Source: a virus | Strand: one strand, 5' to 3' | Virus record (IMG/VR): IMGVR_UViG_3300042934_000619 | Location: 38,443 to 102,442 of that record | DNA length: 64,000 nucleotides | Shown: positions 15,846 to 22,631 of the stretch, piece by piece | Layout of the letters: each line of letters opens with the position of its first letter | How positions within the stretch are numbered: the stretch's first letter is position 1 | Notes under the pieces: model-generated | Told to the model about the DNA's origin: nothing | What the model saw: the letters and a program-made list of their open reading frames with translations, nothing else | Database searches by the model: none | Position numbers and translations under genes: made by a program

Positions 15846-17353
15846 AGCTCCTCGGCTACCAGCGTTCTGGTGTCGCATTCCTTGTCAAGAGTCGACGGGC
15901 TCTGCTCGCCGATCCTCCGGGTACCGGCAAGACGGCACAACTGATCCGCACCTTGCAGGTGTTGCAGGAACTGGGCGAGAACCCCTTTCCGGCTCTCGTA
16001 GTCTGTCCGAACAGCCTGAAGCTGTCAACCTGGGCTCGCGAACTGTCAACCTGGGCTCCGGAAGTCACGTACCAGGTGGTGGATGGCAACGCGACCCAGC
16101 GTCGGAAGCAACTCGCCTCCGAAGCGCAGGTGTTCATCCTGAACTGGGAAGCCGTCAGGCTCCACTCCCGGCTCGCCGGGTACGGAACCATCGCGCTCAA
16201 GGACAAGGAGAAGGAGCCCAAGGAGCTGAACAAGCTCGGGCTCCGGACCGTCATCCTCGACGAGGCGCACAAGGCCAAGGACCCGAACGCCTCGCAGACC
16301 CGCGCAGTATGGGCGGTCCTGCACGACGCCGAGTTCCGGTACCTCGCGTCCGGTACGCCGGTGGCTCAGCACGTCGGAGACCTGTGGTCCCTGCTTCACG
16401 GCATCGACCCCGTGTGGTTCCCGGCCAAGACGAAATACCTCGACTACTTCGCCGACATTTCCCTCAATCACTTCGGCGCCCTCGAAGTTCACGGCCTCAA
16501 GCCGGAACATCGCGACGAGTTCTTCCGCATCGTCGACCCGTTGATGCGACGGATCCCGAAGGAAGCAGCTCTCCCCCAGCTGCCCCCCGTCCTTCCGGTA
16601 CAGATCCGGCATACGGTCATGTCGGCGAAGCAGAAGAAGTCGTACGACGAGATGGAGCGCGACATGGTCGCGCAGCTTGACGATCTCGTCGTGGCGCCGA
16701 ACCCCCTCAGTCAGCTGATCCGGCTGAAGCAGTTCGCAGCCGCGTGCGGGGAGACGTCGCCGGGGGTCCGGCGGGAGAAGCAGCAGTTCTGGGAGAACGG
16801 CGAACTGGTCGAGAGGATCGTCGAGGTTCCGACGATCAACGTGAAGCTGCTCGCCCCCTCGGGGAAGGTGGACGACCTCGTCGACCTGCTCGACGAGATG
16901 GGAGACGACGAGCCCCTCGTCGTGGCCGCCGTCTCCCGGCAGCTGATCGAGCTGGCGGCCGAGAAGCTGACCAAGCTCAAGATCTCCCACGGCCTGATCA
17001 CCGGCGCGCAGTCGCAGTACGAGCGCGACCAGGCGGTACAGCGGTTCCAGAACGGACAGATCCGCGTGGTCCTGCTGACGCTCGGAGCCGGAGCCGAAGG
17101 GATCACCCTCACCCGGTCCCGGACGATGCTCTTCATGCAGGAGAGCGACTCCGAGATCCAGAACCAGCAGGCCCGTGATCGGGTCCACCGCATCGGATCC
17201 GAGCGGCACGACGCGATCCGGATCATCAAGCAGGTCGCCCCCGGCACCGTCGAGGAACGCCAGGAAGAACTGCTGGCCACCAAGAAGATCCGCATGGAAG
17301 AGGTCGTTCGCGACCGCGAGACGTTGGCGAAGCTCCTGGGAGTCGCAGCATGA
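15842..17353 (+). CDS. SNF2-type DEAH helicase
   Basis: 503 residues. Motif I DPPGTGKT (near residue 25), motif II DEAH, motif III SGTP, and the C-terminal helicase domain with GAGAEGITL and QARDRVHRIG (motifs V and VI of SNF2 enzymes). It would use ATP to move along or remodel double-stranded DNA, for example at stalled forks. Preceded by the HARP-like gene. Confidence 0.9.
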   Translation: MKLLGYQRSGVAFLVKSRRALLADPPGTGKTAQLIRTLQVLQELGENPFPALVVCPNSLKLSTWARELSTWAPEVTYQVVDGNATQRRKQLASEAQVFILNWEAVRLHSRLAGYGTIALKDKEKEPKELNKLGLRTVILDEAHKAKDPNASQTRAVWAVLHDAEFRYLASGTPVAQHVGDLWSLLHGIDPVWFPAKTKYLDYFADISLNHFGALEVHGLKPEHRDEFFRIVDPLMRRIPKEAALPQLPPVLPVQIRHTVMSAKQKKSYDEMERDMVAQLDDLVVAPNPLSQLIRLKQFAAACGETSPGVRREKQQFWENGELVERIVEVPTINVKLLAPSGKVDDLVDLLDEMGDDEPLVVAAVSRQLIELAAEKLTKLKISHGLITGAQSQYERDQAVQRFQNGQIRVVLLTLGAGAEGITLTRSRTMLFMQESDSEIQNQQARDRVHRIGSERHDAIRIIKQVAPGTVEERQEELLATKKIRMEEVVRDRETLAKLLGVAA

Positions 17354-17580
17354 ATGCACTGAATGAGGTCGAGCGGCTCCTGTACACCACGGAGGAAGCC
17401 GCCGCCGCGCTCGGGATCGGGGTCACCAAGGCCAAGGAGCTGATCCGCGAAGGTGACCTGCGCAGCGTGAAGATCGGTACGCTCCGCCGGATCCCGGTCA
17501 GCGCCCTCAAGGAGTACGTGAGCCTGCTGCACCTTGAGCAGGCGGTCGGTGCCCCTGTGCTGAAGGCGGAAGCCGCATGA
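17350..17580 (+). CDS. excisionase/MerR-type HTH protein
   Basis: 76 residues. LYTTEEAAAALGIGVTKAKELIREGDLRSVKIGTLRRIPVSAL is a classic small winged helix of the AlpA/Xis type (helix_turn_helix_17-like). It may regulate the cluster or assist DNA transactions. Overlaps both neighbours by 4 bases. Confidence 0.8.
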   Translation: MNALNEVERLLYTTEEAAAALGIGVTKAKELIREGDLRSVKIGTLRRIPVSALKEYVSLLHLEQAVGAPVLKAEAA

Positions 17581-17798
17581 CGGCGCAAGGTATGCACCCT
17601 CCGGCGACCAGGCGGTGCCAGATCTACGTGGACGCCAGCGGTGACGGATCCGATCTGCATCGGTGCATCAACGAAGGCACGCACTGGGAGGAGTGGCCGG
17701 GTTGTGGCTGCGCCGACGAGGACGAGGGCATGTGCGCCGAAGATTTCTTCACCTGGGAGTGCGGCGGCCCTCATCGCCTCCACGGAGGAACGGTATGA
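17577..17798 (+). CDS. small Cys-rich protein
   Basis: 73 residues with CGCADEDEGMC and several other Cys and His residues, likely metal-binding. Coupled to its neighbours by four-base overlaps. Function unknown. Confidence 0.65.
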   Translation: MTAQGMHPPATRRCQIYVDASGDGSDLHRCINEGTHWEEWPGCGCADEDEGMCAEDFFTWECGGPHRLHGGTV

Positions 17799-17956
17799 GC
17801 GAGTCGGGCGACCCCCTGGTCGGCATGGACGAAGGCGCCGTCACCCAGCACGAGCTGTACATGTCGTGGGTACGTGCGGGATTCACCCCGGACCAGGCGC
17901 TGGACCTGGTGAAGACGGTGATCAGCGAGATCTTCCGGAGGAACGATGAGGAATGA
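17795..17956 (+). CDS. very small hypothetical protein
   Basis: 53 residues, acidic and helical (TQHELYMSWVRAGFTPDQALDLVKTVISEIFRR). Start ATG overlaps the previous stop, with GGAGGAACGGT as ribosome binding site. Confidence 0.65.
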   Translation: MSESGDPLVGMDEGAVTQHELYMSWVRAGFTPDQALDLVKTVISEIFRRNDEE

Positions 17957-18281
17957 GCCCTACGAGGTGTCGGAGCGGGCGGCGATCCGTATCCGTGCCT
18001 TCCGGAAGACGCGCCGCATCAGTGCCGAACTGCTGGCGGAGAAGCTGACCAAGGCCGGATACCCGATCACCCGCAGTGCGCTGGCGAACTTCGAGAACGG
18101 GCGGTTCCGTACTGTCCCGCTCGATCTGGTCGTGGCCGCGATGAAGGTCTTCGAGGTCGGCTTCGGGACGTTCATGCAGGGCCCGCTGTGCGGTACCTGC
18201 GCGGACAAGCCGCCGCTCGGCTTCGGCTGCCAGACGTGCAAGCGCACCATGACGGAACGCGGGGAGCTGGTGGCGTGCTGA
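17946..18281 (+). CDS. XRE-type HTH protein with zinc ribbon
   Basis: 111 residues. The N-terminal 70 form a Cro/CI-type helix-turn-helix (IRAFRKTRRISAELLAEKLTKAGYPITRSALANFENGR). The C-terminus has two Cys pairs (CGTC, CQTC) that would hold one zinc. Probably a transcription regulator of the replication region. Confidence 0.75.
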   Translation: MRNEPYEVSERAAIRIRAFRKTRRISAELLAEKLTKAGYPITRSALANFENGRFRTVPLDLVVAAMKVFEVGFGTFMQGPLCGTCADKPPLGFGCQTCKRTMTERGELVAC

Positions 18282-19246
18282 AGGTCAGCCCGTCGGAGAT
18301 CGCCAAGTTCAGGCGGTGCCGCCGGAGTTGGGCCCTCACGTACCACTACCGGTGGGGGCTGAACCCGCTGACGGCACCGGTGACCGGAGCCGCGCAGTTG
18401 GGAACGCGTATCCATGCCGCGCTGGAGGCGTACTACGGGTACGACATCGACCCGTGCTCGGCGATCGGGATCATCTACGACTTCGAGCGGGACCGGCGAC
18501 CGGACGCGGCAGCGGAGCTGACGGCCGAACAGGACTGGGCCATGATCATGGTCTCCGGGTACCTGGACTGGGCCGCCGAGACAGGTATCGACGAGGAGTA
18601 CGACGCGGTCACCGTCGAGCGTGCCGTCGAGGTGCCGATCCTGCTGTCCAGCGGCGAGATGGCCATCGTCACCGGCAAGCTCGACCAGATCGTCAGGCGG
18701 CGGATGGACGGCGCACTGTGCGTACGCGACTGGAAGACCGTCGCATCCCTGCACAAGGCCGACCTCCTCGTGCTCGACGAGCAGATGCGTATCTACTCGG
18801 CCCTGTTGTCGATCGCCTCCGACGGGATGCGGGTGGACGGCGCCATCTACGCCATGCTGCTCCGCTCCAAGCGGACGGCGCGAGCCAACGGACCGTTCTA
18901 CGAGCAGGTGCACATCGGCTACAACGGGGCCGACCACAACAGCATGATGATGCGTCTGCGCGGTGTCCTCGATGACATGGACCGGGTGACCCGACAGCTG
19001 AATCAGGGAGTCGTCGACCACAGGGTGGCGGCGTATCCGAACCCGATGACGGACCGCTGCAAGTGGGACTGCTCCTTCACTCACGTCTGTCCGCTGTTCG
19101 ACGACGGCTCCCGTGCCGACGCGGCGATGCGTGCGAACTACATACAGCTCGACCCCTACCACTACCGCAACAACGACCTGATCGACACGGTGAAGGCGGC
19201 GTTCGGCGTGACCTCTCCCGTGATCGGGGAGGGCTCCGATGGCTGA
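18275..19246 (+). CDS. PD-(D/E)XK nuclease, Cas4/RecB-like
   Basis: 323 residues from the GTG at 18275. An N-terminal Cys (FRRCRRSW) and a C-terminal CKWDCSFTHVC could hold a 4Fe-4S cluster as in Cas4 and AddB. Between them GKLDQI ... CVRDWKT provides the D and E/D-x-K residues of the nuclease core. It would resect DNA ends for the recombination system formed with the Sak4-like ATPase and SSB that follow. Confidence 0.85.
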   Translation: MLKVSPSEIAKFRRCRRSWALTYHYRWGLNPLTAPVTGAAQLGTRIHAALEAYYGYDIDPCSAIGIIYDFERDRRPDAAAELTAEQDWAMIMVSGYLDWAAETGIDEEYDAVTVERAVEVPILLSSGEMAIVTGKLDQIVRRRMDGALCVRDWKTVASLHKADLLVLDEQMRIYSALLSIASDGMRVDGAIYAMLLRSKRTARANGPFYEQVHIGYNGADHNSMMMRLRGVLDDMDRVTRQLNQGVVDHRVAAYPNPMTDRCKWDCSFTHVCPLFDDGSRADAAMRANYIQLDPYHYRNNDLIDTVKAAFGVTSPVIGEGSDG

Positions 19247-19973
19247 CGACGGCCTCTCGATGATCGTCTACGGTCCCAGCAAGGGCGGCAAGTCCACGCT
19301 CGGCGACACCACTCCAGCTCCGCGCCTGGTGCTTGACGCGGAGATGGGGTCACGCTTCACCCCCAGCAAGAAGATCAAGTGGGATCCGATACGTGAGGCT
19401 CCTCCGGAGGCCGACGGATCATGGGACACCGCGCTGGTGCCGGTCCACTCCTTCACCGCAGTGCAGAAGGCGTACGAGTGGCTCAACTCCGGTAAGCACC
19501 CCTTCCGTTCGGTCGTCATGGACTCGATCTCCGAGGTCCAGCAGCGGATGGTGGACTCCCTCGTCGGCACCAACCCGATGCAGCTTCAGGACTGGGGCAC
19601 CCTGCTACGTCAGGCGTCCGACCTGGTCCGCAAGTTCCGTGACCTGACGACCAACCCCGTTAGGCCCCTCGACATCGTGCTCTTCATCGCGATGGCGCAG
19701 CAGCGGCAGGACGGGACGCAACACCCTTATGTGCAGGGGCAGCTGAAGACGACGCTCCCCTACTACACGGACCTGCTGGCGTATCTCGCGCCCGTCCCGG
19801 CGGAGGACGGCACCATCGTGCGGCGCCTGCTGGTCGGCCCGACTCAGGGCTACGAGACCGGTGAGCGAGTCGGAGGGCGACTCGGTCACTTCATCGACAA
19901 CCCGAACATCACAGACATGCTCAGCAAGGTCCGCGAAGACGCGGTCCCGGCGACGACGAACGAGGTGGCGTGA
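19239..19973 (+). CDS. Sak4-like RecA-fold ATPase
   Basis: 244 residues. Walker A GPSKGGKST at residues 12-20, Walker B near SVVMDS, and a RecA-like core with an MAQQRQ segment. This matches AAA_24/Sak4 single-strand annealing ATPases, which work with a phage SSB. Overlaps the nuclease upstream and the SSB-like gene downstream. Confidence 0.8.
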   Translation: MADDGLSMIVYGPSKGGKSTLGDTTPAPRLVLDAEMGSRFTPSKKIKWDPIREAPPEADGSWDTALVPVHSFTAVQKAYEWLNSGKHPFRSVVMDSISEVQQRMVDSLVGTNPMQLQDWGTLLRQASDLVRKFRDLTTNPVRPLDIVLFIAMAQQRQDGTQHPYVQGQLKTTLPYYTDLLAYLAPVPAEDGTIVRRLLVGPTQGYETGERVGGRLGHFIDNPNITDMLSKVREDAVPATTNEVA

Positions 19974-20482
19974 ACATGGCGAGCGCGAATTTCTCTGACC
20001 TGCTCAAGGCAGCCGAGGACGCGGGTTTCAGCAACTGCCCGCCCGGAACCTATGACGTCCGCATCGTCGAGGGCGTCGCCAAGACGACCAGCGCGGGCAA
20101 GGACATGATCGTCGTCAAGTTCGAGATCGTCGGCGGCCCGCACGGTGGGCGCAAGGTCCCGAACAACTTCGTCATCTCGCCGGAGAACGCCAACGCGCTC
20201 GGCTTCTTCTTCCGCCACATGCGGGCCATGGGCCTGGACGGTGCGTACTTCAGCCAGAACCCCGCGCCGCAGAAGGTGGCCGCCGACCTGGTCGGTCAGA
20301 CCTGTCGTATCGAAGTCGGTACGCGAGTCTGGAACGGCGAGGAGCGTGAGGACGTTAAGAAGATCATGCCGCCTCTCACGGAAGCCGGACCGGCTCCGGC
20401 GGCGCCTGCTGTCGCCACCGCGACGACCCCTGCTGCACCCGCTCCGACCGCCGATCCGATGGCTCCTCATGTGCCGTTCTAG
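19970..20482 (+). CDS. SSB-like (DUF669-type) protein
   Basis: 170 residues. A beta-rich OB-like domain (PPGTYDVRIVEG ... KDMIVVKFEIVGGPHGGRKV) is followed by a flexible Pro/Ala tail ending in HVPF. This is the usual partner of Sak4 and binds single-stranded DNA. Start at GTG 19970 or ATG 19976. Confidence 0.75.
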   Translation: MNMASANFSDLLKAAEDAGFSNCPPGTYDVRIVEGVAKTTSAGKDMIVVKFEIVGGPHGGRKVPNNFVISPENANALGFFFRHMRAMGLDGAYFSQNPAPQKVAADLVGQTCRIEVGTRVWNGEEREDVKKIMPPLTEAGPAPAAPAVATATTPAAPAPTADPMAPHVPF

Positions 20483-20507
20483 TCGTTCCCTCGTCAACCT
20501 TCCGCAC

Positions 20508-20537
20508 GGGTGCCTCGCCTGTTAGTGTGAGGCACCC
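20508..20537 (+). terminator. terminator hairpin after recombination genes
   Basis: A 9-bp perfect stem, GGGTGCCTC/GAGGCACCC, with a 12-nt loop. No U-run. Confidence 0.65.
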
Positions 20538-20540
20538 TGG

Positions 20541-21008
20541 TTGGAAAACTTGGAAGAAGTGGAAAAAGGCGTGCTTTTCGACTCATGGTTGCACACGGTG
20601 CGCGCCCAGGAGCGGGACGGCGGGGTTGACTACCGGAACCTCGCGTGCTATCCGGACAAGCTCACGGACTACATACAGGACCACATGTCCACTGCGCTCC
20701 AGGGTCTTGAGGAGCTGTATGCCGAGCTTCCGTCCAAGGTTGCGAAGGACGATGAGCAGCGCGAGGCGTGGATCACGCAGCGCGAGAGCTTCATCATCAG
20801 GACGCGGGCTGCTCTTGATCATCTCGCTGCCGCTCTGTCCGCCGTCGGATGCACCGACGAGGAGCTGAGCGGATCCACGAAGGGGCGGGAAGAGAGCGAC
20901 GGGGCTCCTCGTACCGGTACACCGTCCTGGGTTCGCGTGGACATCGAGGGCGCCTCGCTGTCCCCCTCCGACGTCACGTGCGTCTCCGGCGACGTAATCG
21001 AAAAGTGA
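20541..21008 (+). CDS. hypothetical helical protein
   Basis: 155 residues if translation starts at the TTG at 20541. Mainly helical in the first 100 residues, then a low-complexity linker and a short beta segment. No motif recognised. The start is uncertain because no strong ribosome binding site precedes it. Confidence 0.55.
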   Translation: MENLEEVEKGVLFDSWLHTVRAQERDGGVDYRNLACYPDKLTDYIQDHMSTALQGLEELYAELPSKVAKDDEQREAWITQRESFIIRTRAALDHLAAALSAVGCTDEELSGSTKGREESDGAPRTGTPSWVRVDIEGASLSPSDVTCVSGDVIEK

Positions 21009-21079
21009 GCAGGTAGAAGGGACCCCCACACCCTTCATTCGAACTGTTCGTCGTATCATTCAGGGAGCGGTGGCCGCGT

Positions 21080-21154
21080 AGCGGGATAGCGCAGTTCGGT
21101 TAGCGCGCCGGGGCCATGACTCGGAGGTCGCAGGTTCAAATCCTGCTCCCGCAA
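21080..21154 (+). tRNA. tRNA-Met(CAU), initiator-like
   Basis: A full cloverleaf: acceptor AGCGGGA/TCCCGCA with an A1-A72 mismatch, D-arm GCGC/GCGC, anticodon stem CCGGG/CTCGG with loop GCCATGA (anticodon CAT) and T-arm GCAGG TTCAAAT CCTGC. The unpaired 1-72 position and GGG at 29-31 are initiator hallmarks, although 39-41 read CTC instead of CCC. CCA is not encoded. Confidence 0.85.
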
Positions 21155-21179
21155 CACCGCTCGGTTCGGGGAGGTTGGG

Positions 21180-21530
21180 ATGACGGAATCGGTTGCTGAA
21201 CGTCCCGCTGAACCGGTTGGAATGGGCACCACGTACGGAGGATTCGCCGACATAGCGCGTCTCCTCAATGCACGGCACCCGGAACGACCGACACCGTTCA
21301 GCCGACAACTGGCAGCGAAGTGGCACAAGCATCGGGACACGAACGGCTTCCCCGAGCGATGTCCTGTGGAGCTGGGACCCGGCAAGGTGAAGTATCTCTT
21401 CGACCTCGACGCTGTCGAACGGTGGCACACCGGCCGAAAGGTGATCCGCCGTCCCGTGAACCCCCCGATCGAGACGATCCCTCTGTTCCAGGTGGACAGC
21501 CGGGGGTTCTGGACTCCGCTCGCTTCGTAG
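21180..21530 (+). CDS. putative DNA-binding protein
   Basis: 116 residues behind GGGGAGGTTGGG. FADIARLLNARHPERPTPFSRQLAAKWHKHRDTNGFP reads like a helix-turn-helix, and KYLFDLDAVERWHTGRK like the following wing. It separates the tRNA-Met from the Y-RNA promoter. Confidence 0.65.
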   Translation: MTESVAERPAEPVGMGTTYGGFADIARLLNARHPERPTPFSRQLAAKWHKHRDTNGFPERCPVELGPGKVKYLFDLDAVERWHTGRKVIRRPVNPPIETIPLFQVDSRGFWTPLAS

Positions 21531-21550
21531 CGGGAATTCGGAAAAAGCGT

Positions 21551-21580
21551 TTGACCTTGAGGGCGGGGACCCGATAGGTT
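21551..21580 (+). promoter_or_regulatory. putative promoter of Y-RNA array
   Basis: TTGACC (21551-21556), an 18-base spacer and TAGGTT (21575-21580) form a plausible vegetative promoter. The expected start, near 21588, is about 50 bases before the first Y RNA. Confidence 0.55.
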
Positions 21581-21638
21581 GAACACATCGAACGACAGGT
21601 GCGAAGGGTACAGCTGCTTCTTTCGTTCGGAAGTTTTT

Positions 21639-21775
21639 CTGTCTGGTGCGCAGACGACGGATACTTCACTGTTAATGAAGAGGTCCGGGGTTCGAGTCCC
21701 CGCCCGCTGGTAAAAAGGTGGGTAGCTCAGTTGGTAGAGCACTTACGTTTCCGTTGTCGACTTGATCTCAGACAG
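21639..21775 (+). ncRNA. Y RNA 1, with internal permuted tRNA-like module
   Basis: A 137-nt RNA. The lower stem CTGTCTG/CAGACAG is followed by the shared 5' motif GTGCGCAG and 3' motif TTGATCT, then a 9-bp stem GACGACGGA/TCCGTTGTC. Inside comes a T-arm (CGGGG TTCGAGT CCCCG), an acceptor-like 6-bp stem closed by GGTAAAAA, TA, and a D-arm (GCTC ... GAGC). The order is T-arm, closed acceptor, D-arm: a tRNA circularly permuted so that the Y stem replaces the anticodon arm. This is the YrlA-type design known from bacterial Y RNAs that bind Ro60. The adjacent Ro60 gene supports it. Confidence 0.85.
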
Positions 21776-21795
21776 TTCAATTCAAAAGTGCGCAA

Positions 21796-21870
21796 GCGTC
21801 CGGTGCGAAGGCAACGACGGCTACTTCTTTTGGTGAAATCACGCCGTCACGCCGTACTGATCTCGGACGC
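21796..21870 (+). ncRNA. Y RNA 2, short form
   Basis: 75 nt. The lower stem GCGTCCG/CGGACGC encloses the same motifs (GTGCGAAG, CTGATCT) and a GC-rich inner stem (ACGGC/GCCGT or GACGGC/GCCGTC), with CTACTTC after it. No tRNA-like part is present, so it resembles a minimal Ro60-binding Y RNA. Confidence 0.8.
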
Positions 21871-21879
21871 GTACAACTT

Positions 21880-22019
21880 GTGCCTGGTGCGCAGATGAGG
21901 AGTTCTTCGCCTTGGGAGCGGGAGGTCGCGGGTTCAAATCCCGTTCGGTCGGCAGAGCTGACCGGTAGCTCAGTCTGGAAGAGCGCCTACGATCGCCTCG
22001 TCGACTTGATCTCAGGCAC
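21880..22019 (+). ncRNA. Y RNA 3, with internal permuted tRNA-like module
   Basis: 140 nt. Lower stem GTGCCTG/CAGGCAC, motifs GTGCGCAG and TTGATCT, upper stem GATGAGG/CCTCGTC. Inside: T-arm GCGGG TTCAAAT CCCGT, an 8-bp acceptor-like stem (TCGGTCGG/CTGACCGG) closed by CAGAG, TA and a D-arm GCTC/GAGC. Same permuted layout as Y RNA 1 but with different stem sequences, so the fold is supported by covariation. Confidence 0.87.
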
Positions 22020-22029
22020 GAAAATCAGA

Positions 22030-22150
22030 TGTCCGGTGCGCAGGACGACGCGTTCATCGATGGTTCGACCCCACCCGGGAGTCCCTCGCAAGAGGCTCGC
22101 TCCTGTTGCCCACTTGGGGGCAGCTCGCGTTTCCGATCTGATCTCGGACA
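22030..22150 (+). ncRNA. Y RNA 4, divergent inner module
   Basis: 121 nt. Lower stem TGTCCG/CGGACA, motifs GTGCGCAG and CTGATCT. The inside differs: a weak T-like hairpin (TGG TTCGACC CCA), a GNRA-capped stem CCTC GCAA GAGG inside GGGAG/CTCC, and a stem TGCCC/GGGCA. It keeps the Ro60-binding ends but not a recognisable full tRNA fold. Confidence 0.7.
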
Positions 22151-22156
22151 GTACAA

Positions 22157-22308
22157 GGGTGCGTAGCTCAGAAGGTAGAGCGGCCCGAAAACGGACGGGC
22201 GGCGTGTCGAGACGGTTGCGGATGCACCGAATGGCTCTCGCAGGGTCTGTAGGGAAGCGCGTTTTCCAAGCTCGGCTCACGGCGCGGGTTCGAGTCCCGT
22301 CGCATCCA
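22157..22308 (+). ncRNA. tRNA-like RNA with about 80-nt insertion
   Basis: The acceptor stem GGGTGCG/CGCATCC, D-arm (GCTC AGAAGGTA GAGC) and T-arm (GCGGG TTCGAGT CCCGT) are intact, with discriminator A. Between the D and T arms lie about 100 bases rather than the usual 22 to 40. A stem GCCCG/CGGGC with an 8-nt loop AAAACGGA occupies the anticodon position but lacks U33. It is not a normal decoding tRNA; it may be an intron-bearing tRNA, a tRNA mimic or a relative of the Y RNAs around it. Confidence 0.6.
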
Positions 22309-22322
22309 CGGCACATAATCGG

Positions 22323-22415
22323 CTCCGACGTCCCTACTCGACTTCAGTCGTCGGAGAAACGAGGACTCTGGCATTGACGATGGTTATGTCCTCGTTGCCC
22401 CGGCGCAAGCCGGGG
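22323..22415 (+). ncRNA. three consecutive hairpins
   Basis: CTCCGACG/CGTCGGAG (22323-22356), AACGAGGAC/GTCCTCGTT (22358-22396) and CCCCGGC GCAA GCCGGGG (22398-22415) are perfect stems in tandem between the tRNA-like RNA and the next tRNA. They lack the Y motifs. They may form a separate structured RNA or processing and termination signals. Confidence 0.5.
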
Positions 22416-22421
22416 TTACCC

Positions 22422-22496
22422 GGGAGGCCCTGGCCAGGCACACGGCTAAAACACCGGCGCACCCGGTGCGAGACGGTTCAAGTCCGTCAACTCCCA
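22422..22496 (+). tRNA. tRNA-like, possible tRNA-Cys(GCA)
   Basis: 75 nt with a T-arm GACGG TTCAAGT CCGTC, a partial acceptor stem (GGGAG/CTCCC, then two mismatches), a D-arm with GG and an anticodon stem CACCG/CGGTG. The 7-nt loop GCGCACC would place GCA as anticodon, but position 33 is C instead of U. It is either a degenerate tRNA-Cys or another tRNA mimic. Confidence 0.4.
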
Positions 22497-22498
22497 CT

Positions 22499-22585
22499 GG
22501 TTCCTGGTGCGAAGCCACCACGGGTACTTCATTTCTCTCTCAAAGAAACCCGAACCCCGTATCGGCACCCCTGATCTCAGGAACC
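22499..22585 (+). ncRNA. Y RNA 5, short form
   Basis: 87 nt. An 8-bp lower stem, GGTTCCTG/CAGGAACC, encloses GTGCGAAG and CTGATCT, with an inner stem CGGGT/ACCCG and a U/C-rich loop. It has the GGGTACTTC box also seen in Y RNAs 1 and 2. No tRNA module. It ends 47 bases before the Ro60 gene. Confidence 0.83.
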
Positions 22586-22631
22586 GCATGACCACCGGCA
22601 CGACCGGTGCGACAGGAAGGAAGATGGAGAC

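Noticed and set aside
21717-22308. Reading the D-arms and T-arms of the Y array as ordinary tRNA genes with introns
   Set aside because: The D-arm of one module and the T-arm of the next do not share a pairing acceptor stem, while T-arm and D-arm within one Y RNA do, in permuted order.
21599-22377. Open frames of 99 and 165 codons across the Y-RNA array
   Set aside because: They run through paired RNA stems and T-arms, have no ribosome binding sites and no protein-like composition. The RNA reading explains the sequence better.
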